64,000 bases of DNA from Sphingobacterium sp. GVS05A (lineage in GTDB: Bacteria; Bacteroidota; Bacteroidia; Sphingobacteriales; Sphingobacteriaceae), in NCBI RefSeq assembly GCF_019969845.1, contig NZ_JAHXYR010000008.1:310001-374000 (forward strand). Reading direction: 5' to 3'. The notes under the pieces were generated by a model. It was given only the letters and a program-made list of their open reading frames with translations. It was not told where the DNA came from and did not search any database. Of the stretch, positions 33,047-43,698 are shown piece by piece. Both the position numbers and the translations under genes were made by a program. Within the stretch, counting starts at the first letter, position 1, and each line of letters starts with the position of its first letter.

Positions 33047-34624
33047 ATGGGGCTTATTGTTTTTATAGTACTGACCATTATCGCAGCGTATGGTTTTTGG
33101 CTTTTATTTGAAAAGGCGGGACGTCGTGGTTGGGAAGGTATCGTTCCGGTTTACAGTCAATGGATTCAAGGACAGATCACCAATAGACCTGTTTGGTATA
33201 TTGTGTTGTTGATCGTTCCCATTGTGAATGTCTTTGTCTTTTATAATTTATACCTCGATTTTATCCATTGTTTTGGCAAAAGAAGATTTTGGGAAAACTG
33301 CGCTGCGGTATTGATACCTTTTATCGTGTTACCGCTATGGGGGAGAGATAAAAATGTTCAGTTTCTCAATGGAATTTATGCCAAAAAGCTTAAAATGGCA
33401 TCCGGCGAAGGAAAGGTAGTGACAAAGGAAATCCAGCTGGGGTTGCTGCACGAATCCTACAATGAATTCAAAGTAAAGTATCCCTATAAGAAATCCATGG
33501 TCCGTGAATGGGCGGATGCGATCGTCTTTGCAACCGTTGCAGCAACACTGATCCGAGGTTTCCTCCTTGAAGCCTTTATGATCCCTTCGGGGTCCATGCA
33601 GCAATCACTTTTGATCGGTGACTATTTATTTGTGAGTAAATTGAATTATGGACCACGCATCCCCAATACACCTATTGCATTTCCTTTTGCACATCACACA
33701 ATGCCCGTTATTGGTGGGAAGGCTTTCTCTGAATTGATTGAGCTTCCATACAAACGGCTTCCAGGTTTCCAGCAGATCAAGCGGAATGATGTTATCGTAT
33801 TTAATGCACCAGCAGGGGATACTGTTGCGATAGAGAATCAAGACCAACCTTATTATGATTTGGTGCGCTCAATGGGTTATGAAGCCGTACACCAGCAATT
33901 TACCATTAAAACACGTCCCGTGGATAAAAGAGAGCATTTGATCAAACGCTGTGTTGGAATGCCCGGAGATAAGATCAGTATGAAAGAGGCTGTATTATAC
34001 GTAAATGACCAACCAGGTTTTGTCGCACCAGAAAGTCAGATGGATTATATCGTGATGACCGATGGGACGGAGTTGGATGAACAACGAATGAAAGATATGG
34101 GCATCGAGATAAGGTTGCTTCAACCGGGAGCTTATATTGTTTTTCTAACCCAAGAGCAGGCTCAAATGGTGAAATCATGGTCGAATGTCAAATCCATGCA
34201 GATGAACATAGCTAAGCCAGGGGAAGCGCAGATCAACACGTTTCCAAATGATCCGCAGTACAAATGGAATTATGATAATTTTGGACCTTTTGTGATTCCA
34301 AAAAAAGGTATGAAAGTTATTTTAAATGCACAGACCTTGCCTCTTTATGAGCGCGCCATTCGGGTTTATGAGCACAATAGTTTGGAGAAGAAAGCTGATG
34401 GCCTATACCTGAATGGTAGCAAGACCGATTCATACACTTTTAAAATGGATTACTATTGGATGATGGGGGACAACCGGCATAATTCATTGGATGCAAGGGA
34501 TTGGGGCTTTGTTCCCGAGGATCATATTGTGGGTAAAGCCTTATTTACCTGGATGAGTTGGAATACAAATGGAAAAGGGCTTTCTAAAATACGTTGGAAC
34601 CGAATTTTTAAAGGTATAAACTAG
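33047..34624 (+). CDS. lepB: Signal peptidase I (Bacteroidota long form)
   Basis: A 525-residue membrane peptidase that removes signal peptides of exported proteins. The first 110 residues hold membrane segments of the DUF5684 type (GWEGIVPVYSQW). The S26 domain begins with a membrane anchor near residue 160. Catalytic Ser is S183 in MIPSGSMQQSL and the general-base Lys is K300 in LIKRCVGMPGD. The C-terminal box is MGDNRHNSLDARDWG. The long insertion between boxes (about 200-290 and 320-450) is normal for Bacteroidota enzymes. Confidence 0.95.
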   Translation: MGLIVFIVLTIIAAYGFWLLFEKAGRRGWEGIVPVYSQWIQGQITNRPVWYIVLLIVPIVNVFVFYNLYLDFIHCFGKRRFWENCAAVLIPFIVLPLWGRDKNVQFLNGIYAKKLKMASGEGKVVTKEIQLGLLHESYNEFKVKYPYKKSMVREWADAIVFATVAATLIRGFLLEAFMIPSGSMQQSLLIGDYLFVSKLNYGPRIPNTPIAFPFAHHTMPVIGGKAFSELIELPYKRLPGFQQIKRNDVIVFNAPAGDTVAIENQDQPYYDLVRSMGYEAVHQQFTIKTRPVDKREHLIKRCVGMPGDKISMKEAVLYVNDQPGFVAPESQMDYIVMTDGTELDEQRMKDMGIEIRLLQPGAYIVFLTQEQAQMVKSWSNVKSMQMNIAKPGEAQINTFPNDPQYKWNYDNFGPFVIPKKGMKVILNAQTLPLYERAIRVYEHNSLEKKADGLYLNGSKTDSYTFKMDYYWMMGDNRHNSLDARDWGFVPEDHIVGKALFTWMSWNTNGKGLSKIRWNRIFKGIN

Positions 34625-34725
34625 CTGATGGATTTTAAATAGGAACAAAAGTGAATGTTCAAAGATTAAGAACGGGCCCATCAAGAGCTAAAAATGAGAT
34701 TCTGAGAGTTGAGGAATAAATATAA

Positions 34726-34765
34726 AAAGTGCTATTCAGTCTTTTGGATAGCACCTTTTATTTAG
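34726..34765 (+). terminator. Terminator after lepB
   Basis: GTGCTATTC and GGATAGCAC pair (one G-U) around the loop AGTCTTTT, with A residues before and a TTTTATTT tract after the stem. Confidence 0.8.
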
Positions 34766-34903
34766 AAAAGGTGGTTTATAAATGCGGGGAAAAGCCAAGA
34801 TTAGGACTGAAATTCTTTACACCGTCTGCTTAAGAGGTGTATTTACACAGATATGGCTCTCCGTTACAAATAAATTTAAGATTATTTAACATTTTGAAAA
34901 TAG

Positions 34904-34939
34904 CGAAATCGATTGCGTAACAAAATTCAATCGATTGCG
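34904..34939 (+). promoter_or_regulatory. Two LacI/GalR-type operators before SusC operon A
   Basis: CGAAATCGATTGCG (34904-34917) and TTCAATCGATTGCG (34926-34939) are near-perfect copies of the palindrome CGCAATCGATTGCG. Their centres are 22 bp apart, two helical turns. The form GCAAnCGnTTGC is typical of LacI-family operators such as PurR sites. The same paired sites occur at 43699-43733 before the second SusC operon. Confidence 0.65.
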
Positions 34940-35039
34940 TAAAAAAAGAAGCTATTTTGGAGTAAATCGTTGTTTTGATATATTAATAAATTGGGAGATT
35001 TTAGTGCCGAAAAGAACACTATAAACCAAGACCCAATTT

Positions 35040-38000
35040 ATGGAAATGGACATCTACACCAAAAGGAGGTGGATTAGAACAATCCCCCTTCTGTTTAGCC
35101 TAATGCTTTTCCAGCTATCTTCCTTTGCGCAATCGAAGATAACAGGAAAGATATTAAACAATAACCGGCCACTGCCCGGCGTAACGGTTTTTATTAAAAA
35201 CAACGCAAAATCAGTCACATCGAGTAACCAGACAGGGGCATTTGAAATTCAAGCCAAATCGGATGATATTTTGATTGTCAAGAGCGTGGGTTTTGATACA
35301 CAGGAAGTTCCCGTAGGTGGGAGGCAAAATGTCATAGTCAACTTGGTAGAATCAAGTAATGATCTTGAAGAAGCTATTGTAACGGGGTATACAACAATTA
35401 GCCGTAAGAAAAGTACTGGTTCTATTGCGAGTGTCACTAGTAAAGATATTGAAAACCTTCCAGCCGCCAGTATCGATGTGCTCCTTCAAGGAAAGCTGCC
35501 CGGAGTTAACGTTCAAAATTTCACAGGACAACCGGGGATGAAGACTTCATTGGTCATTCGGGGAAATACAAATATTCCTCGATCTAATGGTGACTATGAT
35601 GCAGACAATTTGACGAGTAACCCATTATATGTTATCGATGGAATTCCCACCTCTGAGGATGAGATTAAGAGTTTCAATGTGACCGGGACAAACTTTTTGG
35701 CCAGTCTTAATCCTAATGACATCGAGTCTGTCGATGTATTGAAAGATGCGTCAGCAGCGGCGTTGTATGGAGCAAGAGCCAATAATGGTGTTATCTTGAT
35801 CAAAACAAAACGAGGTCAGGTAGGTCGCCCAAAATTTAGCCTAAATACCTATCAAGGTTATGTCACAAAGCCCTCGAAGGTAGCGACATTGATTGGTGCT
35901 GCTGAACGAAGAAAAAAAATGGCGTTGATTTATCAATATGCTGATGATGCACAACTTCAGTCTATTCCTCAACTATTGACAGATAGTTTAAATCCTGCTT
36001 TCAATAATAACAACGATTATCAGGACTTGTTTTATCAATCCGGTTATGTACAGAATTATGATCTTTCCGTTTCTGGAGCAACGGAGAACTTAAACTATCG
36101 GGTAAGCGGCGGGATGTATAATGAGAAAGGTATAGTTAAGAGTACTGGATTAAAACGTTACTCTTTTACAAGTAACTTGATCTTTAACATTACGAAACAA
36201 TTGGAGTTTTTAACCAATTTCAAAGCCTCAACCAACAAACGTATGGATGGAAAGGGAAATACGGAATTCCTTAAGACAAATCGATATCGTGGAATATTTG
36301 CCATTAATCCGGTTGATATGCCAACTTCGTTATTGGGGATGAGTGAAGACGATATTAACAGTATCGTTAACCCTTACGATTATCAACGTAATGATAATAT
36401 CAATGTTGATTTAAGTGGTGTCGGTGAATTAAGATACACCTTTCTGAAAGATTTTCGTTTGAGCACGCGGAGTATTATCAATTATTCAACAGCCAAAAAT
36501 GATTTCGCATCACCATCTATTTTGAATTCAGATGGACTTGCCTATGCAAAATCAACATATACGCAGTATAGAAAATATTTGTTGACAAACTCTTTGTTAT
36601 GGACAAAGTCCTTTAATGATACACATAATTTTACTGCTACAGCAGTACAAGAATATGAATCCAGAAAAAATGAGGGATTATATTTATTGGGTAAGGATAT
36701 TCCGAATGACAATATTCAGGTGGTTAAAGGGGTGAACTCGCAAAACCTGAATGGATATTCCGATCAATCCACCTATGCAAAACTGTCGTTTTTAGGAGCT
36801 TTTCATTATGATTACAAAAGTAAATATCTATTGGATGCAGTATGGAGAGCGGACGCATCCTCACGCTTCGGTAAAAATAACAAATGGGGATATTTCCCTT
36901 CTGTAGGTGCAGGATGGATTATTTCTGAAGAGCCGTTTCTGGAATCCAACGAATGGGTAGATGAACTTAAACTACGCGCTAGTTGGGGACGTACAGGAGA
37001 TGAAAGTAGTATTGGTGACAACGATAGGTATAATGCGTTTGTTGCTGGAGATGGGTCATATCCGGGGAATTTTGGAAATAGTTATGGCGGCGGAACAGCG
37101 ATTATACCTAACTATTCTGGTATAACTAACGATAATATTACTTGGCAAAAATCGGATACTTGGAATGCTGGATTTGATGCGTACTTACTAAAAGGTAGGC
37201 TTACTGTTAATTTCGATACTTATGTAAGAACAACTACTGGGCAGATGTTACAGATCTGGATTCCAGAGTATTCAGGTTATTTGCAGACGTTTACAAATGC
37301 TGCAGGTGTAAGAAATTCAGGGGTAGAACTTAATATACAAGGACGAGTATTTGACAAAGACAAAGCATTCCAGTGGACGCCGCAATTAAATTTATCATTT
37401 AACAAAAATGTGGTAACCGCATTGCCAAATGGTAATCGGGACCTTTATTATGATAATGGGGTATATGTGGTTGGAAAACCATTGAATATGTTCTACGGCT
37501 ATTTGGTCAATGGTGCCATTAGTTCATCAAATGATATTATTGTCAACCCATATACAGGAGCAGTCGGCGCTACAAAATGGGGAACATTAAAACCTGGGTA
37601 TCCAAACTGGGTTGATGTGAATGGAGATTACAAAATTTCTGATGCTATTGGTGAAAATGATATGACCTTTTTTGGCGACCCGAATCCTAAAATGACGGGT
37701 GGATTTATCAATAATTTCAGCTATAAAGATTTTTCTCTTCAGATATTGACAACCTTTACATTTGGTCGTGATATTATCAACAATACTTTTGCACGTCGTA
37801 TGTCCAATGGATTCTTTTACGGTAGTGCAAAAGATTTTTCGAAAGCATCTATTGGCGATTTGGATAAATTTGATTTTTGGGAACAAGAGGGAGATATTGC
37901 CAGATACCCTGCCGCAAACCCATATATGGGATTATATGCCTGGAGAGCGGGTCAATCCATGTTTATGGAACCAGGATGGTATGTTCGTATTAAAAATATC

Positions 38001-38213
38001 AATTTGGCTTATCGTTTTAATAAAGGCAAAAATCCATGGATGGATCGGCTAGGGATTAATTCGTTAAGGCTTTATGGTACTATGGATAATGTTCATATGT
38101 TTCAAAAATTCTCTGGTGTAGATGCTGAAATGGTAGATGCTCGTGGATTTGACTATGGAGACGGGTACCCTTTACCATCGAAGTATACCCTAGGCGTGCA
38201 ATTTGAATTTTAA
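35040..38213 (+). CDS. SusC/RagA-family TonB-dependent transporter (operon A)
   Basis: A 1057-residue outer-membrane transporter. It has a signal peptide (LSSFAQSK), a CarboxypepD-regulatory-like N-domain (about 33-110, ITGKILNNNRPLPGV), then a TonB-box region, the plug (LLQGKLPGVNVQNFTGQPG, PLYVIDGIP, VLKDASAAALYGARANNG) and the C-terminal barrel ending TLGVQFEF. Length is usual for SusC. SusD follows after 11 bp, and together they import oligosaccharides or glycopeptides. It is the first gene of a five-gene operon and has LacI-type operators upstream. The first Met or the third (35046) may be the true start. Confidence 0.95.
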   Translation: MEMDIYTKRRWIRTIPLLFSLMLFQLSSFAQSKITGKILNNNRPLPGVTVFIKNNAKSVTSSNQTGAFEIQAKSDDILIVKSVGFDTQEVPVGGRQNVIVNLVESSNDLEEAIVTGYTTISRKKSTGSIASVTSKDIENLPAASIDVLLQGKLPGVNVQNFTGQPGMKTSLVIRGNTNIPRSNGDYDADNLTSNPLYVIDGIPTSEDEIKSFNVTGTNFLASLNPNDIESVDVLKDASAAALYGARANNGVILIKTKRGQVGRPKFSLNTYQGYVTKPSKVATLIGAAERRKKMALIYQYADDAQLQSIPQLLTDSLNPAFNNNNDYQDLFYQSGYVQNYDLSVSGATENLNYRVSGGMYNEKGIVKSTGLKRYSFTSNLIFNITKQLEFLTNFKASTNKRMDGKGNTEFLKTNRYRGIFAINPVDMPTSLLGMSEDDINSIVNPYDYQRNDNINVDLSGVGELRYTFLKDFRLSTRSIINYSTAKNDFASPSILNSDGLAYAKSTYTQYRKYLLTNSLLWTKSFNDTHNFTATAVQEYESRKNEGLYLLGKDIPNDNIQVVKGVNSQNLNGYSDQSTYAKLSFLGAFHYDYKSKYLLDAVWRADASSRFGKNNKWGYFPSVGAGWIISEEPFLESNEWVDELKLRASWGRTGDESSIGDNDRYNAFVAGDGSYPGNFGNSYGGGTAIIPNYSGITNDNITWQKSDTWNAGFDAYLLKGRLTVNFDTYVRTTTGQMLQIWIPEYSGYLQTFTNAAGVRNSGVELNIQGRVFDKDKAFQWTPQLNLSFNKNVVTALPNGNRDLYYDNGVYVVGKPLNMFYGYLVNGAISSSNDIIVNPYTGAVGATKWGTLKPGYPNWVDVNGDYKISDAIGENDMTFFGDPNPKMTGGFINNFSYKDFSLQILTTFTFGRDIINNTFARRMSNGFFYGSAKDFSKASIGDLDKFDFWEQEGDIARYPAANPYMGLYAWRAGQSMFMEPGWYVRIKNINLAYRFNKGKNPWMDRLGINSLRLYGTMDNVHMFQKFSGVDAEMVDARGFDYGDGYPLPSKYTLGVQFEF

Positions 38214-38224
38214 TCACTAACGTT

Positions 38225-39751
38225 ATGAAAATCTTAAAAATAAATTATAAAAAGCTAGGAATAGCCGCAACTCTTATGAGCTCCTTGTTGTTGGGGGCCT
38301 GTAATAAACAGTTAGAGAATAATTTGATAAATGATACCTATTCAGATACATTCTGGAAAAATGAAAAAGATTTTACGGGAGCTGTATTGGGTACTTATAG
38401 TCTATTTCGTAAAGCAATGGTTACTAATCAGGCGTTTTTTGCTTGGGGGGATACACCAATTGGAATTTTTACTACGGATGCAGGAACCCTACACTCAAAT
38501 ATCTATACAGGTGGAAGTTTTATAATGAGTTATAGAGAAGGAGGAGGGTTGAATTGGACCAATTGGTACCGTGTTATAAATGCGGCAAATTTGATTATTA
38601 AAAAATTACCTGAAGTATCGGATGATAAGTTTTCCGCGGGAACAAAGAGTTATATACTAGGGGAAGCCTATTTTATGCGTGCTCTATCCTACTTCTATAT
38701 GACTAGGGTCTGGGGAGATTTGCCTTTGCAGACTGAGCCAACTGAAACAGCGGACCAAGCCATTTTGAAGGGTAGAACGTCTACAGATGAAATTTTGAAG
38801 TTTATTGTTGAAGATGCACAAAAAGCCTCAAATTTACTGACATGGGAAGGTGTCGATGGCCTAGGACGTCGTCGTGCCAATAAAGCTGCGGCTTTGGCAT
38901 TATTGACACATACCACTGCTTGGCAAAACGATTATGCAAAGACCGTAATTTATGCCGACTCACTGATTAAACGTACCGATCTTTTTGCTCTGCAGGCAAA
39001 AGGCAATATCCGAAACGTATTTAAGGAAGCCGGAGCTAAAGAAAATATATTTGTTTTCACAAATAAAGATGCAGAAAATGAATCGGCTTTCTATAATGCA
39101 GATTATGTTGGTGTATTTTCGGCGGCGGTAGGTTTTATTACCGTCAGTAGCGATATCTATGTGAATATGCCATTTGCTAAACCTATTTACTTCGTTACAA
39201 ATACCAAATTGGATGAAGTTTATGGTACAGGAGAAGAGGGCGATTCTAGGAGAACCGATTTTTTTAGAAATAATACAAATACCCAGTATAATTCCTTAAT
39301 GAAATATTCGGATATCGTCTACAAGAACGCTGCGACAAATTCTGATCCTAGAATAGAGAGTAATCTTGTTGTTTTTAGATTGGCGGATATGATTTTGTTG
39401 AAAGCTGAGGCCTTAAATGCGCTAGGCCAGGATGGAGAAGCATTGACGGCCGTAAATTCAATTCGGATGCGTTCGGGCGCCAAAACACCAATTAGCAGCG
39501 CTGGTGCCAATCTTAAAAGAGATATTCTAAAGGAGAGACAACGCGAACTAATCGGAGAAGGACACGCTTATTTTGACATCGTACGTAATACTTGGAAAAC
39601 AAAAAATAATAATCTTTATATACAATTGGCCTCTTGGAGCATGGATGCAAACCGAATGGCGCAAAAAGGATACTTATTTCCAATACACAATGATATATTA
39701 AATTCCAATAGATTAATTTCTCAGAATCCATATTGGATGGGTAAATACTAA
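38225..39751 (+). CDS. SusD/RagB-family surface lipoprotein (operon A)
   Basis: A 508-residue lipoprotein (lipobox SLLLGACNK). NLIIKKLPEV, YFMRALSYFYMTRVWGD and LKAEALNALGQDGEALTAVN with RERQRELIGEGHAYFD(I) are SusD family TPR and C-terminal signatures. It caps the SusC barrel and binds the ligand at the surface. It is paired with SusC at 35040. Length is typical. Confidence 0.95.
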   Translation: MKILKINYKKLGIAATLMSSLLLGACNKQLENNLINDTYSDTFWKNEKDFTGAVLGTYSLFRKAMVTNQAFFAWGDTPIGIFTTDAGTLHSNIYTGGSFIMSYREGGGLNWTNWYRVINAANLIIKKLPEVSDDKFSAGTKSYILGEAYFMRALSYFYMTRVWGDLPLQTEPTETADQAILKGRTSTDEILKFIVEDAQKASNLLTWEGVDGLGRRRANKAAALALLTHTTAWQNDYAKTVIYADSLIKRTDLFALQAKGNIRNVFKEAGAKENIFVFTNKDAENESAFYNADYVGVFSAAVGFITVSSDIYVNMPFAKPIYFVTNTKLDEVYGTGEEGDSRRTDFFRNNTNTQYNSLMKYSDIVYKNAATNSDPRIESNLVVFRLADMILLKAEALNALGQDGEALTAVNSIRMRSGAKTPISSAGANLKRDILKERQRELIGEGHAYFDIVRNTWKTKNNNLYIQLASWSMDANRMAQKGYLFPIHNDILNSNRLISQNPYWMGKY

Positions 39752-39762
39752 CGTAAATCAAT

Positions 39763-40461
39763 ATGAAAAAGACAATATTATATATAGGCCTTCTCTGTTT
39801 CATGTCTCTATTATTTAGCTGTAAAAAAGATGGCGTAATAGATGGCGGAGTAAGTGACCCACGTGTCAACATGACTACTTATGATTTTTTAAAATCACAT
39901 CCGAGACATCTATTTGATACAACATTGATGATTATCGATAAGGCCGGATTAAAAGATAGAGTGAATGCTACGGGAACATTTTTCGTACCCACGAATTATT
40001 CGATCCGTCTCTTTCTGCTTGCCAAACAGAACGAGTTGCGAAAAACCGACGAACGACTTAACTTCAATTTGGATTCTTTGTTTAAATTCTACCCACCAAA
40101 AATGCTTCAGGACTCTATGAGTGTTTACTTTTTCAATGATCGCATTGTTCGGGATAATCTGACGGAGACCGGGACAATATTCCAAACGCAGGAACCGACA
40201 ACGAAACTGTTGGTGACTTTGGAGAAATCAACGAGCGCAGATTATACTGAAGATGGTATTATCTCTCAAGGACCTAAATTACTATATCTTACAAAGATCT
40301 ATGGAGAACGGGATGTGATGAGAAATGGATCATTATCGGATCCTTCTGGAAAAGCTAGCCTTAATGACACAAAAGTGCTTTGTCAGACCTCGGGAATTAT
40401 TACAACAACGGGCATGGTACATGTATTGAGTAATCAGCATACCTGGGCATTTAGAAGATAA
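39763..40461 (+). CDS. FAS1 (fasciclin) domain lipoprotein (operon A)
   Basis: A 232-residue lipoprotein (LLFSCKKD). The body shows one fasciclin fold: TTYDFLKSHPRHLFDTTLMI near the start, TFFVPTNYSIRLF as the usual F-x-P-T box, and GMVHVLSNQH as the final box. FAS1 domains mediate protein or glycan adhesion. It takes the third position in this SusC-SusD operon, as do the FAS1 genes at 48382 and 54829. Surface location with SusD is inferred from the lipobox and context. Confidence 0.85.
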   Translation: MKKTILYIGLLCFMSLLFSCKKDGVIDGGVSDPRVNMTTYDFLKSHPRHLFDTTLMIIDKAGLKDRVNATGTFFVPTNYSIRLFLLAKQNELRKTDERLNFNLDSLFKFYPPKMLQDSMSVYFFNDRIVRDNLTETGTIFQTQEPTTKLLVTLEKSTSADYTEDGIISQGPKLLYLTKIYGERDVMRNGSLSDPSGKASLNDTKVLCQTSGIITTTGMVHVLSNQHTWAFRR

Positions 40462-40479
40462 AATTTAATTGACATTGAT

Positions 40480-41547
40480 ATGAAAAATAAATATAGAATA
40501 TTCATCTGTGTAGGTGTATTGTGTACCCTTTTTTATGCAGGATGTAAGAAAATAGAGATCGGTTATCTGAGTGATAATATTCGTTACGGATCCAATCCTA
40601 TTGCAGTGGATCAAGGGACTTTTTATACTGCTGTAGGCATTATTCCGGATGCTTCCACTCCCCCATTTACGGTAACCTTGTTGGATGTGCGGAACAAAGC
40701 AACAGGAAAACGAGAAGAGTCGTTTTTCAAGGAATACGATATTAAAGTATGGAAGCAAAAATATGATCCGAAAACTGATACCACGCTGGAAATAATTAAT
40801 AGCAAGCAAGGAATAGAGAAAAGGTTACCACTTACTGTACTGGAAAAAAGTGGGCAATTTATGTTTACCCAAGCTACAGACAATGTGCCGACGGGTGAAT
40901 ATGAGGTTGATATTCGTGTGCAAAATCCAAAAGGAACAAAGGACTACAAGAATATAACTACTATCAAACTATCTCCGGTAAAAGAATACTCTTACGAAAA
41001 TGTTCCCTATTTTATCGCGGTAGAAGCAAACAGCGAAACTGGTATTCGTTTCCCTTATGATGATCAATGGATTGATCAGGTCAAAGGTCAAAGCACGAGC
41101 TTAACGTTGAAGATAACACGTGTTGCAGATGGTCCAAATCAGATTGCTCTCAAGGTTTATGATAAAAATGGCGCACTGTTTCCTGGTAAAGCATTAGATA
41201 GAAGACCGTCTGGTAATGATTTTCTTAAGACTTTGGCCACTTTTGCTTATAAAACAACAGTCACAGATACAGCGGTTGTATATGACTATGCGCAGGTGAG
41301 ATTTCCAGATGTGTATTGGGATACTCAGTCAAATGGTATTAATTGTTATTATCGGATTCAGTCCAAATGGATTAAATCAATAGATTATGCAGATACTAAA
41401 AATTGGAACCCGCCAACGGATATGAAGTATTTAACTTATGATCAGTCTGTTAAATTAAATATTCGTTTTAATACTAAAATTTATAAACCGGGAAAATATA
41501 TCTATGAACTTCATTTGAAGGCAACTAAAAATCCGGATGCAAAATAG
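40480..41547 (+). CDS. DUF5007-type surface lipoprotein (operon A)
   Basis: A 355-residue lipoprotein (LFYAGCKK). It is similar throughout to the product of 49055-50095: both have a FTVTLLDVRN/LNFKIVNLRD stretch, then VWKQK/IWTMA and an EKSG(Q/N) block. I recall this as DUF5007, which accompanies SusC-SusD-FAS1 genes in Sphingobacteriaceae. It takes the place of the SusE/SusF glycan-binding proteins and probably binds the ligand at the surface; no enzyme motif is seen. Confidence 0.75.
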   Translation: MKNKYRIFICVGVLCTLFYAGCKKIEIGYLSDNIRYGSNPIAVDQGTFYTAVGIIPDASTPPFTVTLLDVRNKATGKREESFFKEYDIKVWKQKYDPKTDTTLEIINSKQGIEKRLPLTVLEKSGQFMFTQATDNVPTGEYEVDIRVQNPKGTKDYKNITTIKLSPVKEYSYENVPYFIAVEANSETGIRFPYDDQWIDQVKGQSTSLTLKITRVADGPNQIALKVYDKNGALFPGKALDRRPSGNDFLKTLATFAYKTTVTDTAVVYDYAQVRFPDVYWDTQSNGINCYYRIQSKWIKSIDYADTKNWNPPTDMKYLTYDQSVKLNIRFNTKIYKPGKYIYELHLKATKNPDAK

Positions 41548-41730
41548 TTATTGAGGAGATTTGAAAAAACTTGTGTAAGTGGAGGCTATTCGGATAAGAG
41601 TAGTATCCACTTAATATAATTGTGGTGTACAATAGCTTTTTTGTCGTTCCTATGCTTGTGTAGAAATCGATCAATTGTGTCTCTTAATTGTTAAATACCA
41701 TATCATTTCTTAAATAAACCATAAATAATT

Positions 41731-43326
41731 ATGAAAAGAAAATTTATCACTTTCGGTCTGGGCCTATTGATGAGTGCAAATCTAATGGCACAATCTGCTC
41801 AGGATTTTAAGCAAACCTATGCGGATCTTTCCGTGTTCGAAGATGCATTCGCATTAAAATTAAAAAAGGGTATTAAGAAAAAGCAGATCGACCAGATTGG
41901 TGATACCGCATTGCGCAGAGTAGCCTTAGCTATGCTAGCTGGCAAATACAGTAAAGACTATAGATATGCGACTTATTCTGCCTTACTTAATCCATCGACA
42001 TTGGGTCATCAGTTAAGTATTGGTGATGGCTATAGTAAGTATGAGAATATAACTGGAGTATATCTTCCGAAAGGGCGGCATATTGTCATTGTGGATGGGA
42101 TTGCAAATAGTAAAGAAGTCAACCTAGTGGTGCCAAATTGGTTGCGTAAAGCTCCGGATCCGACCAAACCTACAGAAGATCCGAAAGGCTGGGGATTAGA
42201 AAAGCAAGAATTTAGGCTGCATAATGGCGTGAATATTATCCAGCTCAACGATTTTGGAAGTTTAGCTTATATCGATTATTTCTCTGAGGAACCTGAGAAA
42301 GAAAAACCTGTTACTGTACATTTTCCAACCGGACAGGTAAATGGATATTTTGATATAAAAAAGCAGGGCAACAAAGAATGGGATAGTCTGATTGATCATG
42401 CCGTCTTTCCAATTATGGATGCAAAGGGCGAACATATACAAACAGCTTATCCCATAGAGGCAATGAAGAAATATGCTTATGGGAGAGGTGTTGAACTTAT
42501 CAGTAATTATGATTCTTTAGTGTTCAGACAGCATCGTTTGATGGGTTTGGAAAAATATAAGAAAATTCCTAAGAATCGCATCCTTGCACGGGTAAATTAT
42601 AATTATTACATGTTCCGTGATGGGGATGGTGTTGCTTATATGGGTGACAAAGTCGGTTATGCGATGAGTATGGTTGTCGATCCTGCTTCGGTAATTAAAG
42701 GAGATCCCTGCTGGGGGTTTAGCCATGAAGTAGGACATGTGCATCAAACGCGACCAATGTTCAATTGGGGTGGACTTGGTGAAGTGAGCAATAACCTGTT
42801 TTCTTTATATGTAACACGATCATTTGGTAATAAAACACGGGTTTCGGAGCAGAATAATTTTGAAAAAGCCAAAGCCAGTATTATTGATAAGAGAATTTCA
42901 TACTTATCCGATCCGGATGTATTTAATCGCTTGATCCCTTTCTGGCAATTACAGTTATATTTTGAGGGAATTGGAAAACGTCCAGATTTTTATGCTGATC
43001 TATTTGAGGCTTTTCGTCAACAGAATAGCGTTAAACCTTCACGAAGAAGACGTTCGGATTGGAGCTCTGATAGGATGATGGGCGAGCGCAACCCAGCTGT
43101 TCATCAATTAAACTTTGTCAAAACAGCATGTGAAGTTGCCAAAATAGATCTGACGGATTTCTTCGATAAATATGGATTCTTTTATATCGGTACATTGGAG
43201 TATGATGATTACGGAAAGTATACTTATACAATGACGCAGGAAATGGTTGATGAATGTAAGAAGGCTATTAAGAATATGAACTTGTCCCAACCTGAAGTAG
43301 ATCTTACGATGTTAAGAGACAATTAG
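41731..43326 (+). CDS. M60-like zinc metalloprotease, soluble (operon A)
   Basis: A 531-residue protein with a cleavable signal (NLMAQSAQ) and no lipobox Cys, so periplasmic or secreted. The catalytic motif HEVGHVHQ is at 332-339 and the third ligand E351 is in GGLGEVSNN, matching the M60-like consensus HExxHx(8-28)E. Family members cleave O-glycosylated proteins such as mucins. An odd RRRR cluster (KPSRRRRSDW) lies at about 435. It is 183 bp after the DUF5007-like gene, a longer gap than elsewhere in the operon, so extra control is possible. Confidence 0.9.
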   Translation: MKRKFITFGLGLLMSANLMAQSAQDFKQTYADLSVFEDAFALKLKKGIKKKQIDQIGDTALRRVALAMLAGKYSKDYRYATYSALLNPSTLGHQLSIGDGYSKYENITGVYLPKGRHIVIVDGIANSKEVNLVVPNWLRKAPDPTKPTEDPKGWGLEKQEFRLHNGVNIIQLNDFGSLAYIDYFSEEPEKEKPVTVHFPTGQVNGYFDIKKQGNKEWDSLIDHAVFPIMDAKGEHIQTAYPIEAMKKYAYGRGVELISNYDSLVFRQHRLMGLEKYKKIPKNRILARVNYNYYMFRDGDGVAYMGDKVGYAMSMVVDPASVIKGDPCWGFSHEVGHVHQTRPMFNWGGLGEVSNNLFSLYVTRSFGNKTRVSEQNNFEKAKASIIDKRISYLSDPDVFNRLIPFWQLQLYFEGIGKRPDFYADLFEAFRQQNSVKPSRRRRSDWSSDRMMGERNPAVHQLNFVKTACEVAKIDLTDFFDKYGFFYIGTLEYDDYGKYTYTMTQEMVDECKKAIKNMNLSQPEVDLTMLRDN

Positions 43327-43345
43327 TATTGACTACGTATAGAAC

Positions 43346-43389
43346 TTGAAACTCCGAATTGCTAAAAGTAATTTGGAGTTTCTTGTTTT
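43346..43389 (+). terminator. Terminator after operon A
   Basis: GAAACTCCGAATT pairs with AATTTGGAGTTTC (one G-U) around a 9-base loop; the following T tract is interrupted (CTTGTTTT). Confidence 0.75.
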
Positions 43390-43698
43390 AAGCCAATTCC
43401 TATAGTAATCAGCAGGTGACGTATGATCAGTTACTCGCATTTTTTGCGATACAAATTCTGATCATTATCGATTTAAATATTTTTGACATTATAGACTGCA
43501 TCGCTTCTTTGATGCTAAACTTAGAAGAGCATTCAATTTCGAATCGCTTGGACTAGCCCACTCATCATCTCATAAAAAAATAATTAATAAAAGTATTTAC
43601 TGAAAACGTTCAGATTTTTAATTAAATAGAATGATGAAGAGAACTTTTTTTATAAAATTATAAAACTACTTTGTTTATAGACAATGGGGAATAAATTG

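Larger units (their letters stand above)
34625..35039. other. Intergenic region with terminator and SusC operators
   Basis: 415 bp between lepB and the first SusC gene. It holds the lepB terminator and a pair of LacI-type operators. A 7/8 match to the -7 element (TATTTTGG, 34953-34960) lies just after the operators. No ORF. Confidence 0.6.

Noticed and set aside
41663..41678. GAAATCGATCAATTGT before the soluble M60 gene as a third LacI-type operator
   Set aside because: Only half of it fits CGCAATCGATTGCG; the symmetry is broken by an extra CA, and there is no second site.
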